Below, one piece after another: positions 53,838 through 61,999 of a stretch of 64,000 nt of DNA. The position numbers and the translations under genes are program-made. The stretch lies in contig NZ_CP108538.1 of NCBI RefSeq assembly GCF_035994185.1, positions 3,906,001-3,970,000 of the forward strand, given 5' to 3'. The first letter of the stretch is position 1. Each line of letters starts with the position of its first letter. Source of the stretch: Streptomyces sp. NBC_01217. GTDB taxonomy: Bacteria > Actinomycetota > Actinomycetes > Streptomycetales > Streptomycetaceae. A model generated the notes under the pieces. It ran no database searches, had not been told where the DNA came from, and saw only the letters and a list, made by a program, of their open reading frames with translations.

Positions 53838-54746
53838 ATGCAGCTCCCGGTAGTCGTCGGAGTGGACGGGTCGGAGGGCAGCCTCCGTGCCCTGGACTGG
53901 GCAGCGGCGGACGCCGCACGCTCGGGGCACCCCCTGCGGATCGTCCACGCGTCGCTGTGGGAGCGCTACGAGGGCACGCGCCCCGCCTCCGACGCCGCGC
54001 GTCCCACCGAGCAGATCCTCGCCGAGCAGCTCGTCGCCGAAGCCCAGGAACGCGCGCAACGGCTCGGCCCCGACCTGCGCGTGGTGACCACCGTGCAGCC
54101 CGAGGACCCGGTGGCCGCCCTCGTCAGGGAGAGCCACGAGGCGGCCCTCGTCGTCCTCGGCTCCCGCGGCCGGGGCCGGATCGCCGGGATGCTCCTGGGG
54201 TCGGTCAGCCTCGCGCTCGCCAACCGGTCCCACTGCCCGGTCGTGGTGGTCCCGACGACTGCGCCGAGCACCCCTCCGAAGTCCGGCCGCGTCGTCGTCG
54301 GGATCGGCGACGCCGCGGGCCCCTCGGCAGCCGCCGCCTTCGCGCTCGACCAGGCGGCATCGCGCCACGGCGAGCTGATCGCCGTACGGGCCTGGCGCTC
54401 CCCCGCCCACGAGGCCATGAGCCATCCGCTGCTCGTCGGCTCCCCGGCCGCCGCCCGCCACCAGGAGGCCGAGGACCATCTCGACGAGGTTTTGGCGACG
54501 CTGGACCCGACCGGTTCCCCCGATGTCACCGTCCACAGGTCGGTGGTGCAGGGACCGGCGCACCAGGAACTGATCGAAGCCGCCGCGGGCGCGGAACTGC
54601 TGGTCGTCGGCGCCCGGAAGACCGGCGGATGGCACGGCTTCCACCTGGGCCCGGTGAACCACGCGATGCTCCACTACGCGCCCTGCCCGGTGGCCGTCGT
54701 CCCCGATGCGTACCTCTCGTCCCGACCGGAGCCGGACCGGCCCTGA
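53838..54746 (+). CDS. Tandem universal stress protein
   Basis: A 302-residue protein made of two USP domains. The first shows VVVGVDGSEGSLRALDWAAADAAR (in part) and the ATP-loop GSRGRGRIAGMLLGSVSLALANRSHCPVVVVP; the second shows RVVVGIGDAAGPSAAAAFALDQA and a less canonical loop GARKTGGWHGFHLGPVNHAMLHYAPCPVAVVP (features: G-x2-K-x2-G-x8-G-x-V). Both long stretches are quoted only in fragments. The second domain's replaced serine suggests asymmetric nucleotide binding. Companion of the Acg-type nitroreductase in stress regulons. Confidence 0.92.
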   Translation: MQLPVVVGVDGSEGSLRALDWAAADAARSGHPLRIVHASLWERYEGTRPASDAARPTEQILAEQLVAEAQERAQRLGPDLRVVTTVQPEDPVAALVRESHEAALVVLGSRGRGRIAGMLLGSVSLALANRSHCPVVVVPTTAPSTPPKSGRVVVGIGDAAGPSAAAAFALDQAASRHGELIAVRAWRSPAHEAMSHPLLVGSPAAARHQEAEDHLDEVLATLDPTGSPDVTVHRSVVQGPAHQELIEAAAGAELLVVGARKTGGWHGFHLGPVNHAMLHYAPCPVAVVPDAYLSSRPEPDRP

Positions 54747-54756
54747 GGCGGACCGA

Positions 54757-54804
54757 CTCCGAGACGTACCGGCTCCGAGACGTACCGGCCCTGCGACGTA
54801 CCGG
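54757..54804. repeat. 16-bp direct repeat array, three copies
   Basis: The core GACGTACCGG begins at 54763, 54779 and 54795, so the unit repeats every 16 bases (CTCCGAGACGTACCGG in the first two copies, partly changed in the third). It lies between the universal stress protein and arsenate reductase genes, 40 bases before the latter. Confidence 0.75.
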
Positions 54805-54844
54805 ACGTTCAGCAGCAGCCCACCGTGCGACGAGAGAGACCCCG

Positions 54845-55258
54845 ATGTCCGAGAAGCCTTCTGTGCTGTTCGTCTGTGTCCACAACGCCGGCCGCTCCCA
54901 GATGGCAGCCGCCTGGCTGACCCACCTGGCCGGGGACCGCGTCGAGGTCCGCTCGGCGGGATCGGACCCCGGCGACGCCGTGAACCCGGCCGCCGTCGAG
55001 GCGATGCGCGAGGTCGGCATCGACATCTCCGCCGAGACCCCGAAGGTCCTCACGATCGACGCGGTCCGCGAATCGGACGTCTGCATCACCATGGGCTGCG
55101 GCGACACCTGCCCGGTCTTCCCCGGCAAGCGCTACCTCGACTGGAAGCTCGACGACCCGGCCGGCCAGGGCGTCGAGGCCGTCCGCCCCATCCGTGACGA
55201 CATCAGGACCCTGGTGGAGGGCCTGATCGAGGAGATCGCCCCGGCGGCATCGGAGTAA
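54845..55258 (+). CDS. arsC: Arsenate reductase ArsC (low-molecular-weight phosphatase type)
   Basis: A 137-residue protein of the phosphatase-like arsenate reductase family. The P-loop is CVHNAGRS with nucleophile Cys11, and the redox cysteines that form the later disulfide are Cys80, Cys85 and Cys89 in CITMGCGDTCPVFPG, followed by RYLDWKLDDPAG. It reduces arsenate to arsenite with thioredoxin or mycothiol as reductant. No arsenite pump or ArsR is next to it, which is unusual; an ACR3 or ArsB exporter would have to lie elsewhere. ATG 54845 follows a GAGAG stretch. Confidence 0.93.
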   Translation: MSEKPSVLFVCVHNAGRSQMAAAWLTHLAGDRVEVRSAGSDPGDAVNPAAVEAMREVGIDISAETPKVLTIDAVRESDVCITMGCGDTCPVFPGKRYLDWKLDDPAGQGVEAVRPIRDDIRTLVEGLIEEIAPAASE

Positions 55259-55343
55259 CCACCGTCCACGCGGCGACTGTCGGTCCCCGGCCTTACGGTT
55301 CTCCTCATACTGATGCACACATGTACGAGGGGGAGGGCCACCC

Positions 55344-56471
55344 ATGGCCAACGCTGCTGCCGCACATCTTGTCACCACGCTCGCCGCACCGCTGGACCGC
55401 AAGCAGGAAGCAGCGGACGCCCCCCGCCTCCTGCACTGGCCCGCGCCCGGCGACGTACGCCCCCGCCGCCTGCTCCTCCAGCGCGGCGACGCCGAGTTGG
55501 CCGCCCTCGACCCGGACGCCGGCAACGCCCCGGCCACCCGTTTCCCCGCCCCCTGGCCCCGCCGCTTCGGTACGAGCACGGTGGCGCCGAGCGGTGACCT
55601 CGCGGTCTTCGCCGGGGTGCACGCGCTGCGCGCGGTGGACCCGACAGGCGCGGTGCGCTGGGAGGTCCGGCACGGCTGCTGGGACGGCAGTTGCCGCACG
55701 CTCCACACCACGTACGAGGAGTACGCGGCCGACCGTTCGCACCTGTACGCGGACAGCGGCTCGGCCGTGTTCTCGGCGGACGGAACGCTCGTGTGGGCGC
55801 ACATCCGCGGCCCCGTCGCGGCGTCCGGCCCCGACCCGGAGGCACTGGACGAATGGCTGGTCGTCGACGCCGCCGACGGACGAATACTCGGCCGGGTGGA
55901 CGCGGAGACCGTGGCAGCGGGATCCGATCACGTCCCGCACCCGGACCCGGCCCGGATGGGGCTGTCCGTCGGTGAGGGCCAGGACGGGGTGCCGATGCTG
56001 TGGGGCCGCTGGGACGGCGAGCGGCTCTCCGTCGAGCGCTTCTGCGACGACGAACGGATCCTGATGTCGGTGAGCCCCTCGGGCGACCGCTTCCTGACGG
56101 TGACTCATTACGAGGAGACGCTCGGCGTGCACCGGATCGAGGACGGTTCCGTGGTGTGCGAACTTGACACCGAGGACACCGTCCCCCGCCACCCCGGGGC
56201 CGATCCCGACGACAAGGAGGCCGACGAGACGCTCTGGGACTACGAGTGCGGCTTCCTCGACGAGGAGACCGTCGTCGCGGGCACGTCGGAGAGGGACGAG
56301 GAGTACGGCGAGCAGCGCCACTGGCTGGTGAGCACCGACGCGGCGCGGATGCGGGTGACCGCGCAGATCACCTACCCCTTCCCGATATCCGGCGCGCCCA
56401 CGGCCCTCGGCGACGGCACCTGGTACACGGTGTCGGAGGCGGGCGACGCCCTGCATGTGTGGAGCCGGTAG
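55344..56471 (+). CDS. Hypothetical beta-propeller-like protein (375 aa)
   Basis: A cytoplasmic protein (no signal or membrane segment) with recurring strand pairs such as TSTVAPSGDLAVFAGVHALRAVDPTGAVRW, LYADSGSAVFSADGTLVWAH and ILMSVSPSGDRFLTVTH (each in outline). The repeat pattern SxDGxxVW suggests a WD40/PQQ-like propeller, yet no catalytic residues are apparent. Two acidic stretches (residues about 285-310) are present. No neighbour gives a functional hint. Similar proteins of unknown function are common in Streptomyces. Confidence 0.6.
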   Translation: MANAAAAHLVTTLAAPLDRKQEAADAPRLLHWPAPGDVRPRRLLLQRGDAELAALDPDAGNAPATRFPAPWPRRFGTSTVAPSGDLAVFAGVHALRAVDPTGAVRWEVRHGCWDGSCRTLHTTYEEYAADRSHLYADSGSAVFSADGTLVWAHIRGPVAASGPDPEALDEWLVVDAADGRILGRVDAETVAAGSDHVPHPDPARMGLSVGEGQDGVPMLWGRWDGERLSVERFCDDERILMSVSPSGDRFLTVTHYEETLGVHRIEDGSVVCELDTEDTVPRHPGADPDDKEADETLWDYECGFLDEETVVAGTSERDEEYGEQRHWLVSTDAARMRVTAQITYPFPISGAPTALGDGTWYTVSEAGDALHVWSR

Positions 56472-56591
56472 TCGAGTCCCCGATCACCCTCATCCGGCCA
56501 CTCATTGGCCGAAGAATGATCTCCAGCCGACCTGCGGGACCTGCCGATGCAGAAGGCATCCACGTTGTTCCGTGTCGTGAGGAGGGCTGCC

Positions 56592-56927
56592 GTGGGCGAT
56601 GTTCTGCTGGCCCTGTCCATCCCCGTGCTGGTCTTCGCGACTGGCATCTACGCGGCGTGCGAGAGCTGGTGGCGGCGTCGCCATCCCGCGCCGCCTTCCC
56701 CCTACACCCATCGGGCGGCCCGGCTGGCCGAGCGCGCGATGCTGGTGGACGCCGAGGACGTCGTCGACGGCGCGTACGAGAGGCTGGGCGGCCTCTACGA
56801 CAGCGACGACGGCGACGGCAGGCCCGGTGCGCCGGACACGCACCCTCCGGCTCCCGGTGTGACGCGCCGGGCGTCCACCGGTCCGGATTCAGGCCGATCG
56901 GCACCGGCACCTGCGCGAAGGGGCTAG
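56592..56927 (+). CDS. Small membrane protein (111 aa)
   Basis: One N-terminal membrane helix (DVLLALSIPVLVFATGIYAA), then a basic segment, an acidic helix (AERAMLVDAEDVVDGAYERLGGLYDSDDGDG) and a Pro/Arg-rich end. GTG 56592 is preferred to ATG 56547 because GGAGG lies six to seven bases before it and the extra residues upstream look unlike a signal. No family or function is recognised, and the C-terminal third may not be functional. Confidence 0.5.
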   Translation: MGDVLLALSIPVLVFATGIYAACESWWRRRHPAPPSPYTHRAARLAERAMLVDAEDVVDGAYERLGGLYDSDDGDGRPGAPDTHPPAPGVTRRASTGPDSGRSAPAPARRG

Positions 56928-56989
56928 ACCCCGGACGGCATTTGCCCGAGCGGCATCCGGCTGTCAGTGCCGCGTCCTACAGTTTTGGC

Positions 56990-57526
56990 ATGGAACGCCG
57001 CGCTTCGTCACCCGTACGGATCGAGCCCTGGTCGGACGCCGACCTGGAGCTGCTTCGCCGTGCCAACGCACCGGAGCTGATGGACCACCTGGGCGGTCCC
57101 GAGTCGGAGGAGCAGCTCATAACGCGTCACGAGCGCTATGTGGCGATGAGCGCGGACCGTACGGGCGCAGGAAGGATGTTCCGCATCGTCCTGGCCGACG
57201 GGGACGAGGCCGTGGGCACGATCGGCTTCTGGGAGCGGACCTGGCAGGGCCAGGAGGTGTACGAGACGGGGTGGGCCGTCCTCGCCGGACACCAGGGCCG
57301 GGGCATCGCGACGGCCGCCACGACGGCCGTCGCCGAACAGGCCCGCGCCGAGCACAAGCACCGCTATCTGCACGCCTATCCGTCCATCGACAACGGCGCG
57401 TCGAACGCGGTGTGCCGCAAGGCGGGCTTCACCCTGGTCGGCAAGTTCGACTTCGAGTACCCGCCCGGGCATGCGCTGCTGACCAACGACTGGCGGCTGG
57501 ACCTCGACCCGGACGCAGGACACTGA
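56990..57526 (+). CDS. GNAT family N-acetyltransferase (RimJ/RimL-like)
   Basis: A 178-residue acetyltransferase with the motif A pocket WAVLAGHQGRGIATAATTAVAEQA near residue 105, preceded by GTIGFWERTWQGQEVYETGW and followed by HAYPSIDNGASNAVCRKAGFTLVG, the segment with the ASN-x-x-x-C-x-K-x-G-F pattern of RimJ/RimL-type enzymes. Substrate unknown. It is convergent with a second acetyltransferase gene (57537-57974), with only ten bases between the stops; the two are not similar enough to be a recent duplication. Confidence 0.87.
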   Translation: MERRASSPVRIEPWSDADLELLRRANAPELMDHLGGPESEEQLITRHERYVAMSADRTGAGRMFRIVLADGDEAVGTIGFWERTWQGQEVYETGWAVLAGHQGRGIATAATTAVAEQARAEHKHRYLHAYPSIDNGASNAVCRKAGFTLVGKFDFEYPPGHALLTNDWRLDLDPDAGH

Positions 57527-57536
57527 CCCCGGCCGT

Positions 57537-57974
57537 TCAGTCCAGGTCAAGGACCTTGTCGAAGTTGAACGCGACGATGCTCAGCCGCTCCCGCAGATAG
57601 AAGCGGTGGGCGTCGGTGCGCTGCGTGCCCGAGTCCAGGTTGAGGTGCAGACAGCCGGCCTCCCTGGCCCGCCCTTCGAGATGCCTGAGGAGCCGGCGGC
57701 CGACGCCGGTGGACCGGGCCCCTTCGGCGGTGACCAGGTCGTCGACGTACAGCATCCGGATCTGGCTGGTGTTGTCGACGATGCGCCACCCGGCCGCGCC
57801 CACGCAGGCGCCCTCCTCGTCGTAGGCGGCGCTGAACCGCAGCCCCTGTACGTACCCCTTCTCGTACACCTCCCGGAAGAGGTCCTCGGTGAGGTGCGGG
57901 CGCAGTTCGCGCAGGACGGGAAGCAGATCGGCGGCCAGTCGGGCATCACCGGGTTCGAGGTCGAGGATCTTCAT
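57537..57974 (-). CDS. GNAT family N-acetyltransferase
   Basis: A 145-residue acetyltransferase with the acetyl-CoA-binding motif in RSTGVGRRLLRHLEGRAREAG (in part; the loop is STGVGRRLL) and strands GAAGWRIVDNTSQIRMLYVDDLV before it. The conserved QxxGxG form is replaced by STGVG. The C-terminal HRFYLRERLSIVAFNF matches the final beta bulge of the fold. Convergent with 56990-57526; divergent from the phosphodiesterase at 58109. Substrate unknown. Confidence 0.88.
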   Translation of the reverse strand: MKILDLEPGDARLAADLLPVLRELRPHLTEDLFREVYEKGYVQGLRFSAAYDEEGACVGAAGWRIVDNTSQIRMLYVDDLVTAEGARSTGVGRRLLRHLEGRAREAGCLHLNLDSGTQRTDAHRFYLRERLSIVAFNFDKVLDLD

Positions 57975-58053
57975 GCGGGAACTGTAGGCGCCGGGGCCGT
58001 CCGGGCCCACGCCCGACCGCCCGGGTCTTGCGCGGGCTCCCCATCCATCGATC

Positions 58054-58080
58054 TAATGGTTGACAACAGCTCAACCATTA
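58054..58080. promoter_or_regulatory. Perfect inverted repeat operator upstream of phosphodiesterase
   Basis: TAATGGTTGA (58054-58063) and TCAACCATTA (58071-58080) are perfect inverted arms around 7 bases. A TTGACA -35-like element is part of the left arm. The site sits between divergent genes 57537-57974 and 58109-58900. Confidence 0.6.
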
Positions 58081-58108
58081 AGTCTGCCGACCGACGGAGG
58101 ACAACCCG

Positions 58109-58900
58109 ATGCTGCTGGCGCACATCAGCGATCCGCATCTCGACGGCACCGACCGGGCCACGGACCGCGCCACCCGGGTGGTGGCGTACCTCAACTCCCT
58201 GACACGGCAGCCGGATGCGGTTCTGGTCACCGGCGACATCGCGGACCACGGCGCCCCCGAGGAGTACGAGGAGGCGGCCCGGCTGCTGGCCGGGCTCACC
58301 GCGCCCGCGCTCCCCTGCCCGGGCAATCACGACGACCGGAGCGCGTACCGCAAGGTCCTGCTGGCCGGCGAGCCGGACGACGGGGAGCACCCGACCGCCC
58401 CCGTCAACCGGCTTCACCACGTGGCCGGTTACGCCCTGCTGCTCTGCGACTCGACCATTCCCGGCGAGGACGCGGGCCGGTTCGACGACGAGACCCTGGA
58501 CTGGCTGGCCCGCACGCTCGACGACCTGGGCGACACCCCGGCGATCCCCGCGTTCCACCACCCCCCGGCCGCCGTTCACCACCCGTATCTGGACGCGACG
58601 AACCTGACGAACGCGGCCCGGTTCGCCGAGCTCCTCGCCGCCCGCTCCGTCGACGACGTCCCGGCGATCCTGACCGGACACGCGCACACCGCGATGGCGG
58701 CGACCTTCGCGGGGCGGCCCCTGCTCGTGGCGCCCGCAGTCGTGTCGACCCTGCGCCTGCCCTGGGAGAGCGGCGAGCGGCTGACCGACCCGGCGGCCCC
58801 GCCCGGGGTGGCCTTCCACGTCCTGGACGAGGGTGACCGGGGCGCGGGCGGGCAGAGCGCGGGCGGGCGCATCACCACGCACTACCGCGTCGTGCCGTAG
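58109..58900 (+). CDS. Metallophosphoesterase, CpdA-like (3',5'-cyclic nucleotide phosphodiesterase family)
   Basis: A 263-residue calcineurin-like phosphoesterase. Metal-binding motifs are in order: DxH in ISDPHLDG (Asp8, His10), GD in LVTGDIADHG, GNHD in CPGNHDDRSAY, and GHxH in LTGHAHTAMAA, with HHPPAAVHH between. The ordering and length match CpdA-type cyclic AMP phosphodiesterases, though substrates vary. ATG 58109 follows GGAGG. A perfect inverted repeat lies 30 bases upstream of the start, so its expression is probably regulated. No adenylate cyclase is nearby. Confidence 0.9.
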   Translation: MLLAHISDPHLDGTDRATDRATRVVAYLNSLTRQPDAVLVTGDIADHGAPEEYEEAARLLAGLTAPALPCPGNHDDRSAYRKVLLAGEPDDGEHPTAPVNRLHHVAGYALLLCDSTIPGEDAGRFDDETLDWLARTLDDLGDTPAIPAFHHPPAAVHHPYLDATNLTNAARFAELLAARSVDDVPAILTGHAHTAMAATFAGRPLLVAPAVVSTLRLPWESGERLTDPAAPPGVAFHVLDEGDRGAGGQSAGGRITTHYRVVP

Positions 58901-58989
58901 CCACGACCGGGCCCCGAATCCCCCGGCCGCCAAGCCCCGACCTCCGAATTGCCTGGCTGACGCACCCCGCGCGGTGACATCCTGGCCAG

Positions 58990-59754
58990 GTGAACGGACC
59001 GGAGATCCACCTCGAAGTCGACCCCGAGCTGCGGCTCTTCGTCGCCCATGATCGCCGCCGGGGGCGCTCGTCCGTGACCACCGACGGCTCCTCCACCCTC
59101 GGCCATGTCGTGGAGTCGCTCGGCATCCCGCTCACCGAGGCCGGACAGCTCCTGGTCGACGGCCGCCCCGTGCCCGTCTCACACATCCCGGGGGCGGGCG
59201 AACTGGTCGAGGTACGCGCCGTGGAACGCCCCCAGCGCGTCCCCGGCGCACCCCTGCGGTTCCTGCTCGACGTCCACCTCGGCACGCTCGCCCGGCGGCT
59301 GCGGCTGCTGGGTGTCGATGCGGCGTACGAGAGCGAGGACATCGGCGACGCCGCGCTGGCCGCCCGGTCGGCGCACGAGCGCCGCGTACTGCTCTCCCGG
59401 GACCGCGGGCTGCTGCACCGGCGGGAGATCTGGGCCGGGGCGTATGTCTACAGCGACCGCCCGGACGACCAACTGCGTGACGTGCTGGAGCGGTTCACCC
59501 CGCATCTGGCCCCCTGGACCAGGTGCACCGCCTGCAACGGCCCGCTGAAGGCAGCCGACAAGGACTCCGTCAGCGACCAGCTGGAGCACGGCACCCGGCG
59601 CTCGTACGACGTCTTCGCGCAGTGCACGCAGTGCGACCGCGTCTACTGGCGCGGCGCCCACCACAGCCACCTGGACGCGATCGTCGCAAAGGCGCTCCAC
59701 GGCTTCGCGCCCACTCCCCCGGAGCCGTCGAGCCCGTCCGGGGCCGGGGACTGA
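58990..59754 (+). CDS. Mut7-C RNase-domain protein with ubiquitin-like N-terminal domain
   Basis: A 254-residue protein with three parts: an N-terminal MoaD/ThiS-like (ubiquitin-fold) domain (residues 1-75, ending PVSHIPGAGELVEVRAV), a central Mut7-C PIN-like domain (FLLDVHLGTLARRLRLLGVDAAY, residues about 95-170; outlined) with acidic residues in SEDIGD, SRDRGLL, and a C-terminal zinc ribbon with CTAC (RCTACNGPL) and CTQC (QCTQCDRVYW). The presumed activity is RNA cleavage, by family. GTG 58990 is the start. The same domain set is found widely in bacteria, so it is not a new fusion. Confidence 0.85.
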   Translation: MNGPEIHLEVDPELRLFVAHDRRRGRSSVTTDGSSTLGHVVESLGIPLTEAGQLLVDGRPVPVSHIPGAGELVEVRAVERPQRVPGAPLRFLLDVHLGTLARRLRLLGVDAAYESEDIGDAALAARSAHERRVLLSRDRGLLHRREIWAGAYVYSDRPDDQLRDVLERFTPHLAPWTRCTACNGPLKAADKDSVSDQLEHGTRRSYDVFAQCTQCDRVYWRGAHHSHLDAIVAKALHGFAPTPPEPSSPSGAGD

Positions 59755-59794
59755 CGGCCTCCTCCCGCAACGCACCCACGGTCCCCCTGCGGGT

Positions 59795-60364
59795 CTACGG
59801 CCGCTCGGCGGTCAGATAGCGCTGGACGGTGGGCGCGAGCCAGGCGATCACGTCTTCACGCGACATCGAGACGGCGGGCTCGATCCGCAGGACGTAGCGC
59901 GCGAGCGCCATCCCCAGGATCTGCGAGGCGACGAGCGCCGCGCGGCGCGGGGCGTCGGCCGGGTCGGGGCAGAGCCCGGCCGCTATGGGACCGAGCTGCC
60001 CGGCGAAGACCGCCCGCACCCGCTCGGCGCCCGCGTCGTTGGTGACACCGACCCTGAGCAGGCCCGTGAGCACGTCGTCACCCTCCCAGCGGTCCAGGAA
60101 GTGCGCGACGAGCACGGCACCGATGTGCTTGCCCGGTATCGCCCCCAGCTCCGGCATCCGCAGGTCGATCACGGACGCGGCGGCGAACAGCCCCTCCTTG
60201 TTGCCGTAGTAGCGCATGACCATCGACGGATCGATGTTCGCGTCACGGGCGATGGCCCGGATCGTCGCGCGCTCGTACCCGTCGGCGGCGAACCGCTCGC
60301 GCGCGGCCTCAAGGATCGCGGCCTTGGTGGCGTCCGAGCGGCGGGGGGCGGGCTTCGTCGTCAT
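59795..60364 (-). CDS. TetR family regulator divergent from FAD monooxygenase
   Basis: A 189-residue repressor. The helix-turn-helix is RSDATKAAILEAARERFAADGYERATIRAIARDANIDPSMVMRYYGNKEGLF (outlined; key features ATIRAIA, NIDPSMV, YYGNKEGLF). The C-terminal domain is helical with LLRVGVTNDAGAERVRAVFAGQ. The start codon at 60364 abuts a set of four 14-base repeats (60365-60448), so it very likely represses itself and the divergent monooxygenase. The inducer is unknown but flavin monooxygenases of this type often act on the compound sensed by the paired regulator. Confidence 0.93.
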   Translation of the reverse strand: MTTKPAPRRSDATKAAILEAARERFAADGYERATIRAIARDANIDPSMVMRYYGNKEGLFAAASVIDLRMPELGAIPGKHIGAVLVAHFLDRWEGDDVLTGLLRVGVTNDAGAERVRAVFAGQLGPIAAGLCPDPADAPRRAALVASQILGMALARYVLRIEPAVSMSREDVIAWLAPTVQRYLTAERP

Positions 60365-60448
60365 GCCAACAATTGTAGGCCAACGAGTGTTGACATGCCA
60401 GTCCGGGCGGAGCTACCGTTGCCAACAAGTGTTGACCAACGCTTGTTG
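60365..60448. promoter_or_regulatory. Four 14-bp operator repeats in divergent TetR/monooxygenase promoter
   Basis: CCAAC-N4-GTTGG-type sites begin at 60365, 60379, 60421 and 60435, forming two pairs of directly abutting 14-base units 56 bases (four units) apart. The third and fourth also form a larger inverted repeat, TGCCAACAAG with CTTGTTGGCA. The TetR ATG at 60364 borders the first unit. Confidence 0.75.
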
Positions 60449-60489
60449 GCACGAAAGTGACCGCTGACGAACGGGCCCAGGAGGCAGCC

Positions 60490-61959
60490 ATGACCACCAC
60501 CCCGAGCACCACACCCGGCACCAGCACCGACACCGTCGACGTACTCGTCGTGGGCGCGGGCCCCACCGGCCTGCTGCTCGCGGGCGACCTCGCCGCCCAG
60601 GGCCTCTCGGTCGCACTCGTGGAGCGCCGGCCGCACGAGACCAGCAACATGACGCGCGCCTTCGCCGTACACGCCCGCACGCTCGAACTGCTCGACACCC
60701 GCGGCCTGGCGGACGAGCTGGTCAAGACGGGCAGGCCCGTCTCCGCCCTGCGCTTCTTCGACAAGCTCTCGCTCGACCTCTCCCGGCTGCACACCCGCTT
60801 CCCTTTCGTGCTGATCACCCCGCAGTACGAGGTGGAGCGCCTCCTGGAGCGCCGCGCCCACGCCACGGGTGTCCGCTTCCGGTACGGCACGGAGCTGACC
60901 GCGCTCCACCAGAGCGCCGAATCGGACACCGTCACCGCCGAACTGCGCGAGGCGGACGGCCGCCGGACCACGCTCGGCGCCCGCTACCTCGTCGGTACCG
61001 ACGGAGTGCACAGCCGAGTGCGCCGGACACTGGGCCTCCCCTTCCCCGGCAAATCCGTGATCCGGTCGATAGTCCTCGCCGACGTCCGGCTCACCGAGGA
61101 GCCCCCCGGCCTCCTGACGGTCAACGGCGTGGGGGACGCCTTCGCCTTCATCGTCCCCTTCGGCGACGGCTGGTACCGCGCGATGGGCTGGAACCGCGCA
61201 CACCAGGCCGCCGACAGCGACCCCGTCGACCTCGACGAACTGCGCGAGATCACCCGCCGCGCCCTCGGCACCGACTACGGCATGCGCGAGGCGCGCTGGA
61301 TCTCCCGCTTCCACAGCGACGAGCGCCAGGTGCCCGCCTACCGCACCGGCCGGGTCTTCCTCGCCGGGGACGCCGCCCACGTCCACTCCCCCGCGGGCGG
61401 CCAGGGCATGAACACCGGCCTCCAGGACGCCGCCAACCTCTCCTGGAAGCTCGCCGCCGTACTGCGCGGACAGACGGCCGCCCCGGAGGCGCTGCTCGAC
61501 AGCTACCAGACGGAACGGCACCCGGTCGGCACAATGGTGCTCCGCTCCAGCGGCGCACTCGTCCGCCTCGCCATGGCCCACACCCCGCCCCAGCGGACCG
61601 TCAGGACACTCGCAGCCAAGGCGCTGTCCACGATCCGGCCCGCCTCCGACAAGGCCATCGGGCTGGTCTCCGGCCTCTCGATCGCCTACGCGGCCCCGCG
61701 CGGAGCCCACCCCCTCACCGCGAAGCGCGCCCCCGACCTGAGCCTGCGGGAGGGCCGCCTCCACCAACTGCTGCGCGGCGGCACGTTCGTCCTCGTCACC
61801 CCCGCCGACACCGCCGCTCCGGCATCACCGACGCCACTGGTGCACGCCCACTGGAAGGGCGACCGCACGACCGCCCTGCTCGTCCGCCCCGACGGCTACA
61901 TCGCCTGGGCGAGCGACCACGCCGACCCGGCGGCCCTGCGGGCCGCACTCACCCGATGA
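60490..61959 (+). CDS. FAD-dependent aromatic monooxygenase (PHBH/UbiH family)
   Basis: A 489-residue FAD enzyme. The FAD motif is LVVGAGPTGLLLAGDLA near residue 20, the second site is DG in VGTDGVHSRVRRTLG, and the GD motif is VFLAGDAAHVHSPAGGQGMNTGLQD near residue 290. The C-terminal thioredoxin-like extension (VTPADTAAPASPTPLVHAHW) is typical of rifampicin-monooxygenase and polyketide hydroxylase branches. ATG 60490 is preceded by GGAGG. Its divergent TetR partner and operator array suggest inducible detoxification or hydroxylation of an aromatic compound. Confidence 0.92.
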   Translation: MTTTPSTTPGTSTDTVDVLVVGAGPTGLLLAGDLAAQGLSVALVERRPHETSNMTRAFAVHARTLELLDTRGLADELVKTGRPVSALRFFDKLSLDLSRLHTRFPFVLITPQYEVERLLERRAHATGVRFRYGTELTALHQSAESDTVTAELREADGRRTTLGARYLVGTDGVHSRVRRTLGLPFPGKSVIRSIVLADVRLTEEPPGLLTVNGVGDAFAFIVPFGDGWYRAMGWNRAHQAADSDPVDLDELREITRRALGTDYGMREARWISRFHSDERQVPAYRTGRVFLAGDAAHVHSPAGGQGMNTGLQDAANLSWKLAAVLRGQTAAPEALLDSYQTERHPVGTMVLRSSGALVRLAMAHTPPQRTVRTLAAKALSTIRPASDKAIGLVSGLSIAYAAPRGAHPLTAKRAPDLSLREGRLHQLLRGGTFVLVTPADTAAPASPTPLVHAHWKGDRTTALLVRPDGYIAWASDHADPAALRAALTR

Positions 61960-61999
61960 GCACCCGCCCCGATGAGCACCCGCCCGACACCCGCAAGGC

